NCBI RefSeq assembly: GCF_001455205.1 | Contig: NZ_CP013341.1 | Coordinates: 1,612,001 to 1,676,000 of the forward strand | Direction of reading: 5' to 3' | From: Nitrosomonas ureae | GTDB lineage: Bacteria; Pseudomonadota; Gammaproteobacteria; Burkholderiales; Nitrosomonadaceae | Length of the DNA: 64,000 nt | Part shown: positions 47,034-55,197 of the stretch, one piece after another | Numbering within the stretch: the first letter of the stretch is position 1 | How the letters are laid out: the number at the start of each line of letters is the position of its first letter | Position numbers and translations under genes: made by a program | Notes under the pieces: generated by a model | The model's database searches: none | What the model was told of the DNA's origin: nothing | Seen by the model: only the letters and a program-made list of their open reading frames with translations

Positions 47034-47645
47034 ATGATGGCAGATAGTTTCAGCATAAATGAGAAGATGAGCGGCAGAAGAAAGTTTTTGGTCGCAGCAA
47101 CTTCTGTAGCTGGTGGTGTAGCGGGCGCTGCGATAGCAACGCCTTTTTTATTAAGTATGATGCCAAGTGAACGAGCTAAAGCAGCCGGTGCGCCGGTAGA
47201 GGTGGATATATCAAAACTTGAGCCAGGTATGCTTTTAATGGTCGAGTGGCGAGGAAGAGTCGTGTGGGTGTTGAATCGTACGCCAGAAATGTTGGAAACC
47301 CTGGAAAAAGTAGAGGGTGAATTGGCTGATCCAAATTCGGAGAAGAATCAGCAACCGGAATATGCAAAAAATCGCACACGATCAATCAAACCTGAAATAC
47401 TGGTTACCGAGGGTGTTTGCACACATTTGGGTTGCTCTCCTGTATTTAGGAAAGATATTGCTCCAGCAGATCTGGGACCTGATTGGCTGGGTGGTTTTTT
47501 CTGTCCGTGTCACGGTTCAAAATTTGATTTGGCGGGTCGCGTTTATAAGCATGTGCCGGCTCCCACGAATATGGTTGTACCTCCTCATGTGTATTTGAGT
47601 GATAGTCGTCTTTTAATTGGATCTGAAAGTGAGGGATCTGCGTAA
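47034..47645 (+). CDS. petA: Ubiquinol-cytochrome c reductase Rieske iron-sulfur subunit
   Basis: 2Fe-2S subunit of the bc1 complex. I start at ATG 47034 (47037 is equivalent), giving about 203 residues. A Tat signal/anchor starts at G-R-R-K-F-L-V-A-A (about residue 14) with the membrane helix following. Cluster ligands are C-T-H-L-G-C and C-P-C-H-G-S. The start of petB follows the stop codon immediately, giving one petABC transcript. Confidence 0.95.
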   Translation: MMADSFSINEKMSGRRKFLVAATSVAGGVAGAAIATPFLLSMMPSERAKAAGAPVEVDISKLEPGMLLMVEWRGRVVWVLNRTPEMLETLEKVEGELADPNSEKNQQPEYAKNRTRSIKPEILVTEGVCTHLGCSPVFRKDIAPADLGPDWLGGFFCPCHGSKFDLAGRVYKHVPAPTNMVVPPHVYLSDSRLLIGSESEGSA

Positions 47646-48893
47646 ATGAGTAATATATTTAACTCCATGATTGAATGGATTGATAAGCGTTTTCCATTGA
47701 CGTCTAACTGGAAGGCCCATCTTTCCGAATATTATGCTCCAAAGAATTTTAATTTCTGGTATTTCTTTGGTTCCTTGGCCTTACTGGTATTAGTTAATCA
47801 GTTAATTACCGGTATTTTTCTAACCATGAATTATAAACCGGATGCCAGTCAGGCTTTTGCGTCGGTTGAATATATCATGCGGGATGTAGATTACGGTTGG
47901 CTAATCCGGTATATGCATTCTACGGGTGCATCGATGTTCTTTGTCGTGGTTTATCTGCATATGTTCCGGGGAATGCTATATGGTTCATATCGTAAACCAC
48001 GGGAACTTTTGTGGTTGGTAGGTATGTGTATATTTTTTGTGCTGATGAGCTTAGCCTTTACCGGATACATTTTGCCATGGGGGCAGATGTCTTACTGGGG
48101 CGCGCAAGTAATTGTCAGTATGTTTGGAGCGATTCCGGCAATTGGCGAGACGCTTCAACAATGGCTATTGGGTGATTTCACCCTTTCTGATGCGGCACTT
48201 AATCGTTTTTTTGCTTATCACGTCGTAACGTTACCATTGGTGTTGCTGGTTTTAGTATTCGTGCATATCCTTGCCTTACACGAAACCGGATCAAATAATC
48301 CGGATGGGGTTGAAATAAAAGAAAATAAAAACCCTTCCACCGGAATTCCTGTTGACGGCATACCCTTCCATCCCTATTACACGGTTAAAGATATCGTAGG
48401 TGTAGTAGTGTTTTTGATTGTTTTTTGCGGGATTATTTTCTTTGCTCCTGAAATGGGTGGATATTTCCTGGAATATAATAATTTTATACCTGCCAATACA
48501 TTACAAACACCTGATCATATTGCGCCAGTGTGGTATTTCACTCCTTATTATTCAATGCTGCGTGCTGTTACTGTGAACTTTCTGGGAATAGACGCTAAAT
48601 TATGGGGTGTAATATTGATGGCGGGATCAGTGGTAATTTTCTGTTTCTTGCCATGGTTGGATAGAAGTCCCGTTAAATCGGTACGCTATAAAGGCCCTTA
48701 TTTTAAAATCGCTTTAACATTGTTTGTTATCAGCTTTTTCGTATTAGGTTGGTTGGGTACGAAATCTCCAACCCCCTTGTATACTTTGTTAGCACAAATC
48801 TTTACCGTGATATATTTTGCATTTTTTGTTTTGATGCCATGGTACAGCAAGATTGATAAAACCAAACCTGAGCCAAAAAGACTACAAGAGTAA
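47646..48893 (+). CDS. petB: Cytochrome b of the bc1 complex
   Basis: Quinol-oxidising membrane subunit, 415 residues. It has the heme-coordinating His pairs (Y-M-H-S-T-G-A...Y-L-H-M-F-R-G, and F-A-Y-H-V-V...F-V-H-I-L-A-L-H-E), W-G-A-Q-V-I and the Qo-site P-E variant (F-A-P-E-M). Eight membrane segments can be counted. In ammonia oxidisers this complex passes electrons from the quinol pool to cytochrome c. Confidence 0.96.
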   Translation: MSNIFNSMIEWIDKRFPLTSNWKAHLSEYYAPKNFNFWYFFGSLALLVLVNQLITGIFLTMNYKPDASQAFASVEYIMRDVDYGWLIRYMHSTGASMFFVVVYLHMFRGMLYGSYRKPRELLWLVGMCIFFVLMSLAFTGYILPWGQMSYWGAQVIVSMFGAIPAIGETLQQWLLGDFTLSDAALNRFFAYHVVTLPLVLLVLVFVHILALHETGSNNPDGVEIKENKNPSTGIPVDGIPFHPYYTVKDIVGVVVFLIVFCGIIFFAPEMGGYFLEYNNFIPANTLQTPDHIAPVWYFTPYYSMLRAVTVNFLGIDAKLWGVILMAGSVVIFCFLPWLDRSPVKSVRYKGPYFKIALTLFVISFFVLGWLGTKSPTPLYTLLAQIFTVIYFAFFVLMPWYSKIDKTKPEPKRLQE

Positions 48894-48897
48894 AAAA

Positions 48898-49611
48898 ATG
48901 AAGAAAATAACCATTGTTGCTATATTAATCTTATGCATAGTTCCGTTCAGTGTGTACGCTGCTGAATCTGGCATGCCGCTAGAGCGAGCTCCAGTAGACA
49001 TCACTGACAATGCTTCTTTGCAACGCGGTGCTGAAAGCTTTGTTAATTTTTGTTTGACATGCCATGGCGCAAGTTATATGCGCTATAACCGTCACCGTGA
49101 TATTGGATATACGAATGAAGAAATACTTGAAAAAATGGTTCATACAGGACAGAAAGTGGGCGACTTGATGTTATCTGCTATGCGCAAGAAAGAAGGCGAG
49201 GAATGGTTTGGTGTCGCTCCGCCTGATCTGTCGGTTATAGCTCGCTCAAGAGGGGCCGATTGGCTATATACCTATTTAAAAGCTTTTTATCGTGATGATG
49301 CAACTGGAACTGGATGGAACAATTTGGTATTTGATCGCGCCGCGATGCCTCACGTACTTTATCAGCTGCAAGGTGAGCAAAAATTGGAAGTTAATGGCGA
49401 TCAGAAGAGCTTGACTCTGGATAAACCAGGCCAAATGACTGCGGCAGAGTTTGATAAGTTTGTAGGTGATTTAGTGAATTATATGGTTTATTTGGGTGAG
49501 CCACATGCTAACGTTCGGAAAGAATTAGGTGTTAAAGTGATACTTTTCTTGTTGGGTATGCTGGCATTGTCTTACTTCTTGAAGAAAGAATATTGGAGAG
49601 ATATTCACTGA
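48898..49611 (+). CDS. petC: Cytochrome c1
   Basis: Heme c subunit of the bc1 complex. The start is ATG 48898 (M-K-K-I-T-I-V-A), giving 237 residues; the frame extends into petB. A signal peptide ends at V-Y-A-A. The heme motif C-L-T-C-H-G-A is at about residues 46-52, a candidate axial Met lies in R-A-A-M-P-H, and a C-terminal membrane anchor sits just before the K-K-E-Y-W-R end. Confidence 0.95.
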   Translation: MKKITIVAILILCIVPFSVYAAESGMPLERAPVDITDNASLQRGAESFVNFCLTCHGASYMRYNRHRDIGYTNEEILEKMVHTGQKVGDLMLSAMRKKEGEEWFGVAPPDLSVIARSRGADWLYTYLKAFYRDDATGTGWNNLVFDRAAMPHVLYQLQGEQKLEVNGDQKSLTLDKPGQMTAAEFDKFVGDLVNYMVYLGEPHANVRKELGVKVILFLLGMLALSYFLKKEYWRDIH

Positions 49612-49660
49612 CGTCGTTTATTACATATATAAAATAGTTCAGAGTCAGAGAATCATAATT

Positions 49661-50260
49661 ATGATGACGTTATATTCAACAATTACTTGTCCGTACAGTC
49701 ATCGTTGCAGAATTGTATTGCACGAGAAAGATATGGATTTCCAGGTGATTGATGTCGATCCTAATAATAAATCAGAGGACTTGGCGATAATGAGTCCATA
49801 TGGTAAAGCACCGGTGCTGGTGGAACGCGATTTAGTATTGTATGAATCAAACATTATTAATGAGTACATCGATGATCGTTTTCCGCATCCACAGTTGATG
49901 CCAGCTGATCCGGTTATGCGTGCTCGTGCACGACTATTGCTGTATCGTTTTGAAGAAGAATTGTTTTGTCACATTGATGCGTTTGAAGGTGCAGATCAAA
50001 AAACAGTGGACAAAGCCCGAACCGTCATATCCGATAACCTCACGATCATTTCACCAATTTTTGAGAAGCAAAAGTTCATGTTGGGTGATGAATTTTCTAT
50101 GCTTGATGTGGCGATAGCACCGTTGCTTTGGCGTTTAGAGCATTTTGGAATACGTCTTCCAAAACAAGCAGCACCGTTGCTAAAATATTCTGAAAGACTG
50201 TTCAGTCGACCACTATTCATTGATGCATTGTCAGCTTCAGAGAAAGTGATGCGAAAATGA
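49661..50260 (+). CDS. sspA: Stringent starvation protein A homologue (GST fold)
   Basis: A 199-residue glutathione-S-transferase-like protein that binds RNA polymerase in E. coli. The N-terminal thioredoxin-like half has S-T-I-T-C-P-Y-S-H-R-C-R-I-V-L and Y-G-K-A-P-V-L-V-E-R, then Y-E-S-N-I-I-N-E-Y-I-D; the C-terminal half is helical. It lies directly downstream of petABC, as in many betaproteobacteria, and overlaps sspB by four bases. Confidence 0.93.
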   Translation: MMTLYSTITCPYSHRCRIVLHEKDMDFQVIDVDPNNKSEDLAIMSPYGKAPVLVERDLVLYESNIINEYIDDRFPHPQLMPADPVMRARARLLLYRFEEELFCHIDAFEGADQKTVDKARTVISDNLTIISPIFEKQKFMLGDEFSMLDVAIAPLLWRLEHFGIRLPKQAAPLLKYSERLFSRPLFIDALSASEKVMRK

Positions 50261-50679
50261 CAATTAACTCAACAAAGCCTTATTTAGTTCGTTCAATTTA
50301 TGATTGGTGTATAGACAGTGGATTTACGCCTTATATATCTGTTCAAGCATTTCCCGAATTGAATGTTCCAAAGGAATATATTAAAGAAAATGAAATTGTT
50401 TTTAATATAAGTATAAACGCTGTTAACGAACTCATTATTAATAATAATATTGTAGGCTTTGCTGCAAGATTTAACGGTGTGGAAAGAAAGCTGGAGATAC
50501 CAATGAATGCGATCAATAGCATCTTTGCTAAAGAGGTGAATCAAGGTATCACATTTTCTGATGAAAGAAAAGAAAGCCAGGAAGCTATGAATACGCTTAG
50601 AGATGGTAATTTAAATCAAAATCCTCAAATACTGCAGGAAAAGAAAATACGCAAGCCAAAACTTAGGGTAATCAAATAA
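50257..50679 (+). CDS. sspB: ClpXP specificity-enhancing factor SspB
   Basis: A 140-residue adaptor that delivers ssrA-tagged peptides to ClpXP. It has the family start K-P-Y-L-V-R-S-I-Y-D-W and the V-G-F-A-A-R-F-N-G-V strand. The acidic/basic flexible tail ends in K-L-R-V-I-K, the ClpX-binding motif. It overlaps sspA and is followed by tRNA-Thr. Confidence 0.94.
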   Translation: MTINSTKPYLVRSIYDWCIDSGFTPYISVQAFPELNVPKEYIKENEIVFNISINAVNELIINNNIVGFAARFNGVERKLEIPMNAINSIFAKEVNQGITFSDERKESQEAMNTLRDGNLNQNPQILQEKKIRKPKLRVIK

Positions 50680-50719
50680 ATCTATTGATTTGAAATTACC
50701 CTTTCGTACTGAATTAATT

Positions 50720-50795
50720 GCCGGCATAGCTCAGATGGTAGAGCAGCTGATTTGTAATCAGAAGGTCCCGAGTTCGATTCTTGGTGTCGGCACCA
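50720..50795 (+). tRNA. tRNA-Thr (TGT)
   Basis: 76 nt with encoded CCA. The acceptor GCCGGCA pairs with TGTCGGC, the anticodon loop reads TTTGTAA with anticodon TGT, and the T-arm has AGTTCGATTCT. An integrase gene reads toward its 3' end, so its 3' half is probably the attachment site of the mobile element that follows. Confidence 0.97.
50762..50795 (+). other. Presumed attL within the 3' end of tRNA-Thr
   Basis: Inferred from the tRNA 3' end facing the integrase gene. No second copy of this segment occurs in the rest of the window, so the right attachment site must be further downstream and the exact core is unknown. Confidence 0.45.
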
Positions 50796-50829
50796 TAAAA
50801 TCAATGAGTTAGGTTGATTTTATAATCTT

Positions 50830-50887
50830 CTAATTTTCCACTTGTGTCAAAATTGTGTCATTCAGAATTTCATCTACAACCATTGCA
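50830..50887 (-). pseudogene. Detached 3' end of the integrase gene
   Basis: On the minus strand this piece reads M-V-V-D-E-I-L...T-Q-V-E-N and a TAG stop at 50830-50832. Joined to the integrase frame after removing the IS and one TTGCA repeat, it continues K-H-A directly, giving about 17 native C-terminal residues lost from the present gene. Confidence 0.8.
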
Positions 50888-52167
50888 AAGATTCCTGCAC
50901 AACCTTGCCTGCCAGTGCAATAACCAACTAAAATAGAGGGGGTTAAAAGACAGTTGGAGCAAAAGATGCAGATGAGTTTTGGAACACTGGAATTAGCAGA
51001 GCGATTGAATCGAGATAATGTTCTGTTGAAGATTGATGCCCTAATTGAGTGGGAGGAATTACGTCCGAAACTTACGGGTTTATACAAGCTCGAGTTATCG
51101 CATGGTGGAGGCCAAGAGCCGTTTGATGGGTTGTTGATGTTCAAAGCGATCCTGCTAGGTCAGTGGCATAGTTTATCGGACGCTGCGTTGGAGCAAGCAC
51201 TGTGTGTACGCATTGATTTTCTGCAATTTTGCGGACTGTCCTTGTCGGATGCGATACCGGACGAAACCACTTTGTGCCGGTTCCGTAACCGGCTAATAAC
51301 CAACGACCGGCTAGATGATCTGCTGGCCACTATTAATGAACAGCTTCAATGCCACGGATTGATGATCAAGGGTGCGACAGGAGCGGTCATTGATGCCACG
51401 CTGATTGAGTCAGCGGCACGCCCTAAAAAGACCATCACACTGGAAGTGGATGCCGAAGAAGGTAAGGTTGTTCAGTTTGAAGATGGCAGTCAACCTGGAA
51501 TCAACTGTATCGAAGAACAAAGCGCGGATCCGGATGCGACCTGGCTAAAGAAAGGCAGGAAGTCGCAGTTTGGCTACCGCAGTTACCTGGTGGTGGACGC
51601 ACAAGACGGCTATGTGCGCGGGGTTTACACCGCCCCTGCCAACCAGAGCGAAATGATGCATTTCGAAGCCGCTATCGATGGTGCGCATATCGAGGCGAAT
51701 CGGGTGTATGCCGACAAGGGATCCGCCAGCAATGCCAATCGGCAATTTCTAAGAAAGCAAAAGATCAAGAGCGCAATCATGCATCGCGCGTACAAGAATA
51801 AACCCCTCTCGTCACGCCAGAAGCTGGCGAATCAATTGATCAGTAAAAAACGCTATATTGTCGAACAGTGTTTCGGCACAATCAAACGCTTATTCAGAAT
51901 GGGACGCGCCAGCTACTTCGGTACGACGAAAGTCAACGCCCAAGTCATACTGAAAAGTATCTGCATGAATCTAAAGAAAGCAGCCAACAAAATCTTCGTA
52001 GACCAACCATTAAGGGGAGCGATCCGTCCAAATATTACATAAGGGGGAAAAATTCACCTAAAAAAAGGAAAAAACTCCACTTTCTATTAAAGTGACGTGC
52101 AACAAGTGTCACTTGGAAAATTTTCTCTGTCACTACAGCAAAATTCTTGCGGTTGTGCAGAGGTCTT
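50888..52167 (+). mobile_element. IS5-family insertion sequence, copy 2 (inside the integrase gene)
   Basis: 1280 bp, same ends as copy 1 (AAGATTCCTGCACAACC left; the reverse complement of AAGACCTCTGCACAACC right). TTGCA flanks both sides, consistent with a target duplication. It is inserted in the last codons of the element's integrase gene. Confidence 0.92.
50954..52042 (+). CDS. IS5-family transposase (copy 2)
   Basis: A 362-residue intact DDE transposase, near-identical to the product at 35516-36604. The same catalytic Asp, Asp and Glu sites are present (A-V-I-D-A-T-L, V-Y-A-D-K-G-S, I-V-E-Q-C-F-G). Five substitutions against copy 1 are visible. With an intact frame and intact ends the element should still be able to move. 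Confidence 0.93.
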   Translation: MEQKMQMSFGTLELAERLNRDNVLLKIDALIEWEELRPKLTGLYKLELSHGGGQEPFDGLLMFKAILLGQWHSLSDAALEQALCVRIDFLQFCGLSLSDAIPDETTLCRFRNRLITNDRLDDLLATINEQLQCHGLMIKGATGAVIDATLIESAARPKKTITLEVDAEEGKVVQFEDGSQPGINCIEEQSADPDATWLKKGRKSQFGYRSYLVVDAQDGYVRGVYTAPANQSEMMHFEAAIDGAHIEANRVYADKGSASNANRQFLRKQKIKSAIMHRAYKNKPLSSRQKLANQLISKKRYIVEQCFGTIKRLFRMGRASYFGTTKVNAQVILKSICMNLKKAANKIFVDQPLRGAIRPNIT

Positions 52168-53131
52168 TTGCATGTTTTCTGAATTGTTCGGGCGCCAAAT
52201 GAGCATAACGTTTCACCATCTCAGTTGACTCCCAAGCCCCCATTTCTTGAATTACATTTAACGGTACACCTTTTTGAGTTAACCAGCTGGCCCAAGTATG
52301 GCGCAAATCATGCCAACGGAAATCTTCTATTCCTGCCCTTCTTAATGCTTTCCGCCATGCCCTGGTATTGACCTGAATAATTGGTTTTCCTTGGTAAGTA
52401 AACACTCTTAACGAATGTTTGCCAACCTGCTTTCTCAGAACTTCCATCGCCGTTGCATTCAGTGAAATATGAATACTTTTTCTTGCTTTGGCTTGATCTG
52501 CATGAATCCATGCAACATTTCTCTGCAAATCAACCTGCGACCATTCCAAATCAGTAACATTGCGTTTGCGCAATCCTGTTGAAAGTGAAAACTTTACCAA
52601 ATCAACCAAATGCTCAGGTAATTCATTTAGTAATATTTGTACTTGCTCAGGTGCTATCCAACGAATCCGCCGTTTGGGTTCCTTATATAACCGGATAAAG
52701 GGTGCTTTCTCAATCCATTCCCAATCTAAAGCCGCTCTTCGTAGAATGGCCCGAATTGTAGCCAAATAACGATTAGCTGTTGAAGGTGAGGTTTCTTTGC
52801 ATTTTATCTCACCCACTTCAGCTATTGCTTCCCGAGTTAATTCAGAAAGTAATTGGCCCCTAAAAAACTGTTGAAACCACGCAACCTGCTTCATGTCCTG
52901 CTTATGTGATGCTTTATGTTGCGTCTCCATCAGCCATTTATAAGCCGCCTCATCCCAAGTCCGCTTTGGCTTATCCCCCAGTCTTGCAACACGCCAGGAT
53001 TCCGCTTTCAGCTTATCGTGGAATTCTTGCGCCTGGGTTTTGTCTTCAGTAGCAGCAGAGCATCTAACTCGCTCGCCGCTTGGTGTGGTGAAACTAATCC
53101 ACCACGTCTTACCACGTTTACAGAGTGACAT
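52133..53131 (-). CDS. int: Tyrosine recombinase (integrase), C-terminus altered by the IS
   Basis: Site-specific recombinase of the element, 332 residues as it now stands. The N-terminal arm is M-S-L-C-K-R-G-K-T-W-W-I. Catalytic residues visible are Arg in S-T-G-L-R-K-R, His-x-x-Arg in W-H-D-L-R-H-T-W, Trp in G-A-W-E-S-T and the nucleophile Tyr in V-K-R-Y-A-H-L. The last 11 codons and the stop (52133-52167) come from the end of the IS, replacing about 17 native residues now at 50830-50887. All catalytic residues are kept, so activity is possible but not certain. The start lies 124 bp inside the upstream reading frame, which is also real. Confidence 0.9.
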   Translation of the reverse strand: MSLCKRGKTWWISFTTPSGERVRCSAATEDKTQAQEFHDKLKAESWRVARLGDKPKRTWDEAAYKWLMETQHKASHKQDMKQVAWFQQFFRGQLLSELTREAIAEVGEIKCKETSPSTANRYLATIRAILRRAALDWEWIEKAPFIRLYKEPKRRIRWIAPEQVQILLNELPEHLVDLVKFSLSTGLRKRNVTDLEWSQVDLQRNVAWIHADQAKARKSIHISLNATAMEVLRKQVGKHSLRVFTYQGKPIIQVNTRAWRKALRRAGIEDFRWHDLRHTWASWLTQKGVPLNVIQEMGAWESTEMVKRYAHLAPEQFRKHAKDLCTTARILL

Positions 53132-53799
53132 AATTGTTTCTCCTCATGTCCCACTTGCAACGCTTGCCGAGTGCAAGCATATAACGAGCGAATGTGATCA
53201 GCAAGATCATCTTCAATAAATGCCCACCGTTTACCTAATTTTGCACCCGGAATAATTCCCGCTTTAGCGCGACGGCGTACTTCTTCAGGGTGCAATTTCA
53301 AGAATTGGGCAGCTTCACTTAAATTTAATGTTCTCATGCGCCATTCCATTGCATTGTCAAAAAAATTGGCTATAGCAAAATCAAAAAAAACTGTTACAAC
53401 TGAAATCAAGATTAAGGTTGATGCCATCAAATTAATGATGGCTGCTTGCCTGGAAATTCTGCCTAGATCATAAGCTTCCTGATCCACCCCGCTTTTTATC
53501 TTCTCATCGATCAGCTGAATACAGCTTTCCAGGAGCTGGTCTCGTGTTAATTGCGCGTTACTCACGGATGCACTGATAATGGCATTGGATTTCTTGGTCG
53601 AATATTCACACCACCGATTAAAGTTTTCTTCCAATATAGCCTGGTAATTGCTTAGCAGTTCAGCATGAGCTTCTTTATTTTGTTCCAGCAACACTTCGTT
53701 CAATGTGTGCATCATGAGTACCGGATCATCCTGCGACAGAACGATGCCATGCTCCGATGCTACTCTTTCAATGAGCTCATCCAATTTGGCGGTACTCAT
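53008..53799 (-). CDS. TraM-like protein fused to an excisionase-type helix-turn-helix domain
   Basis: A 263-residue protein. Residues 1-150 resemble TraM of the IncP Tra1 region: E-L-I-E-R-V-A-S-E-H-G-I-V-L, D-D-P-V-L-M-M-H-T-L-N-E and R-W-C, followed by a membrane helix at about 127-147. From M-R-T-L-N-L (about residue 156) it reads as a MerR/Xis-type DNA-binding domain (L-S-E-A-A-Q-F-L-K-L-H-P-E-E-V-R-R-R-A-K-A-G-I-I-P-G). The tail is of the kind seen in stand-alone proteins encoded just before such integrases. Internal initiation at that Met could give a separate Xis-like protein. The start overlaps traL by four bases; the end overlaps int by 124. Confidence 0.75.
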   Translation of the reverse strand: MSTAKLDELIERVASEHGIVLSQDDPVLMMHTLNEVLLEQNKEAHAELLSNYQAILEENFNRWCEYSTKKSNAIISASVSNAQLTRDQLLESCIQLIDEKIKSGVDQEAYDLGRISRQAAIINLMASTLILISVVTVFFDFAIANFFDNAMEWRMRTLNLSEAAQFLKLHPEEVRRRAKAGIIPGAKLGKRWAFIEDDLADHIRSLYACTRQALQVGHEEKQLCHSVNVVRRGGLVSPHQAASELDALLLLKTKPRRKNSTIS

Positions 53800-54527
53800 G
53801 TTAAAACCGCAGCCACATTTTCAATGCTGGTAAAAAGCTGCCTGCGGATAATCGTTAATCTTTGGCGTACCATTACCGGCAAAGAACTATTCTTCAGCGC
53901 TTCATCAAAGGTGAATTTAGATTGCAGAATCTCACTCAAATCCTTGCCAAAAGTTTCAGGTTTGTAGTGCGGGATTCGGATAATGGCGGATACTCGCGCT
54001 TTGTTATCCACATAAGCTTTCATTTCCTCAAATTGTTTGCCATTCATGCTGATTTCTCCCCAATAGGGATTTAACCAGACAACAAACAGTGCTTCTTTCG
54101 GAAACTGTTTAATCAAATGCACAAAGCCATTGAGTGTATCCAGTAAAGCCTGACTACCGGTGATGACAGTATGCACAACCAATTCATGCCCCATATCCAG
54201 AAGCAAGGTTGGTATCTGGTTGCTGATGAGATAATGCGACATCGGTACAAAGGTGCTGGCACCATTGTCAATAATGACGTCATTGTCTGCTTTGGCGATG
54301 AGTTCAATCAGATCATCAAACTTTCTCGGATCAATCTCATCATTGTTCATCACATTAATCTGCTTAACATTGAGTTTTTTAAATCCATAAAAAGTGGCAT
54401 TAACCGGATCTGTATCAATGCATAATGGATTGCCGCCTTTGGCAAACTTATGTTGTGCTAGCGTGGATGATATGAACGATTTGCCTACTCCGCCCTTTCC
54501 TTGCAAAATCATATGTATTTTAGCCAT
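53796..54527 (-). CDS. traL: TraL-like ParA/MinD ATPase
   Basis: A 243-residue deviant-Walker ATPase of the IncP TraL type. Walker A is Q-G-K-G-G-V-G-K-S at residues 9-17, followed by D-T-D-P-V-N-A-T-F-Y-G, and D-V-I-I-D-N-G-A-S in place of the usual Walker B. TraL is encoded in the Tra1 leader operon of RK2 and is needed for efficient transfer; its exact job is not settled. It overlaps traK by one base and the traM-like gene by four, so the three are translated together. Confidence 0.88.
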   Translation of the reverse strand: MAKIHMILQGKGGVGKSFISSTLAQHKFAKGGNPLCIDTDPVNATFYGFKKLNVKQINVMNNDEIDPRKFDDLIELIAKADNDVIIDNGASTFVPMSHYLISNQIPTLLLDMGHELVVHTVITGSQALLDTLNGFVHLIKQFPKEALFVVWLNPYWGEISMNGKQFEEMKAYVDNKARVSAIIRIPHYKPETFGKDLSEILQSKFTFDEALKNSSLPVMVRQRLTIIRRQLFTSIENVAAVLT

Positions 54528-54853
54528 CAGACCAACTCCTCTTTTTCAGTTGCAGAATTAAAACGAAATCCTTCATGACCATTCCCAGCTGACTTTCCTT
54601 GATCAATACGCGAATGCTGCTTTCTGTTCTCACCAATATGTCGATTGACCAAAGTCCTGAACCATTGATAAGAACATGTAATTTTTTCTTCCTGGTGCAA
54701 AATGTTCCAGATCTGGCGAATCGTCCAGCCATCCTTGAGTGCTTGCTCAATTTCCGGTTTCAACGCAATGAACGCCGGTAAAAATTGCTTACCGGTGTTT
54801 TTGTTTTTATCCGCATAAAGTGCGATTCGATCTGATAAGGATTTAGTCATCAC
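54527..54853 (-). CDS. traK: TraK-like oriT-binding protein
   Basis: A 108-residue basic protein similar in style to the TraK family: A-F-I-A-L-K-P-E-I-E-Q-A-L-K-D-G-W-T-I-R-Q-I-W-N-I-L-H followed by S-Y-Q-W-F-R-T-L-V. In RK2, TraK binds and bends the oriT region next to its own gene. Here too it is the first gene of the minus-strand operon and abuts the predicted oriT, from which traJ diverges. Met2 is an equally good start. Confidence 0.78.
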   Translation of the reverse strand: MMTKSLSDRIALYADKNKNTGKQFLPAFIALKPEIEQALKDGWTIRQIWNILHQEEKITCSYQWFRTLVNRHIGENRKQHSRIDQGKSAGNGHEGFRFNSATEKEELV

Positions 54854-55197
54854 ACAATTTCCACAAAAATATTTATCTTGGCGTACAAACAGTTCTTGAA
54901 TTACTTTTGCTTTCCTTTCGGTTTCTTTTTGTTGTTTTCAATTTCTTTGAATTGCTTATCCTTTCTTTTTGTTTCCAAGTGACTGTTATTTAGTTGAATA
55001 AAGCTTCTTTCAAGTATTTTTATACTGTTTTAAATTATGATATAACGAAAATAAACTATTTGCAAACATCGATTATAGTGTTAGTATATTTCTTGAAACT
55101 CACAGAACCGGGCAAGATATGTGGAGATGGCCATCTCCACCTCAACTTATTCGCACTCTGTGCTCAACGTTGATCTTGCTCTTCGAGGAAAACTGAA
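54854..55197. other. oriT: Predicted oriT region between traK and traJ
   Basis: 344 bp, AT- and pyrimidine-rich on the traK side. On the minus strand, 55120 down to 55108 reads ATATCTTGCCCGG. This matches the IncP nic core (RK2: TATCCTG/CCCGG) with one change; the nick would fall between positions 55113 and 55112. A perfect palindrome (55121-55140, half-site GTGGAGATGG) lies immediately beside it, as an inverted repeat does in RK2. Divergent promoters for traK and traJ must also lie here. Confidence 0.8.
55121..55140. repeat. Perfect 20-bp palindrome next to nic
   Basis: The half-site GTGGAGATGG is followed at once by its exact reverse complement, with no spacer. It is a likely relaxosome hairpin or TraJ/TraK recognition site. 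Confidence 0.85.
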
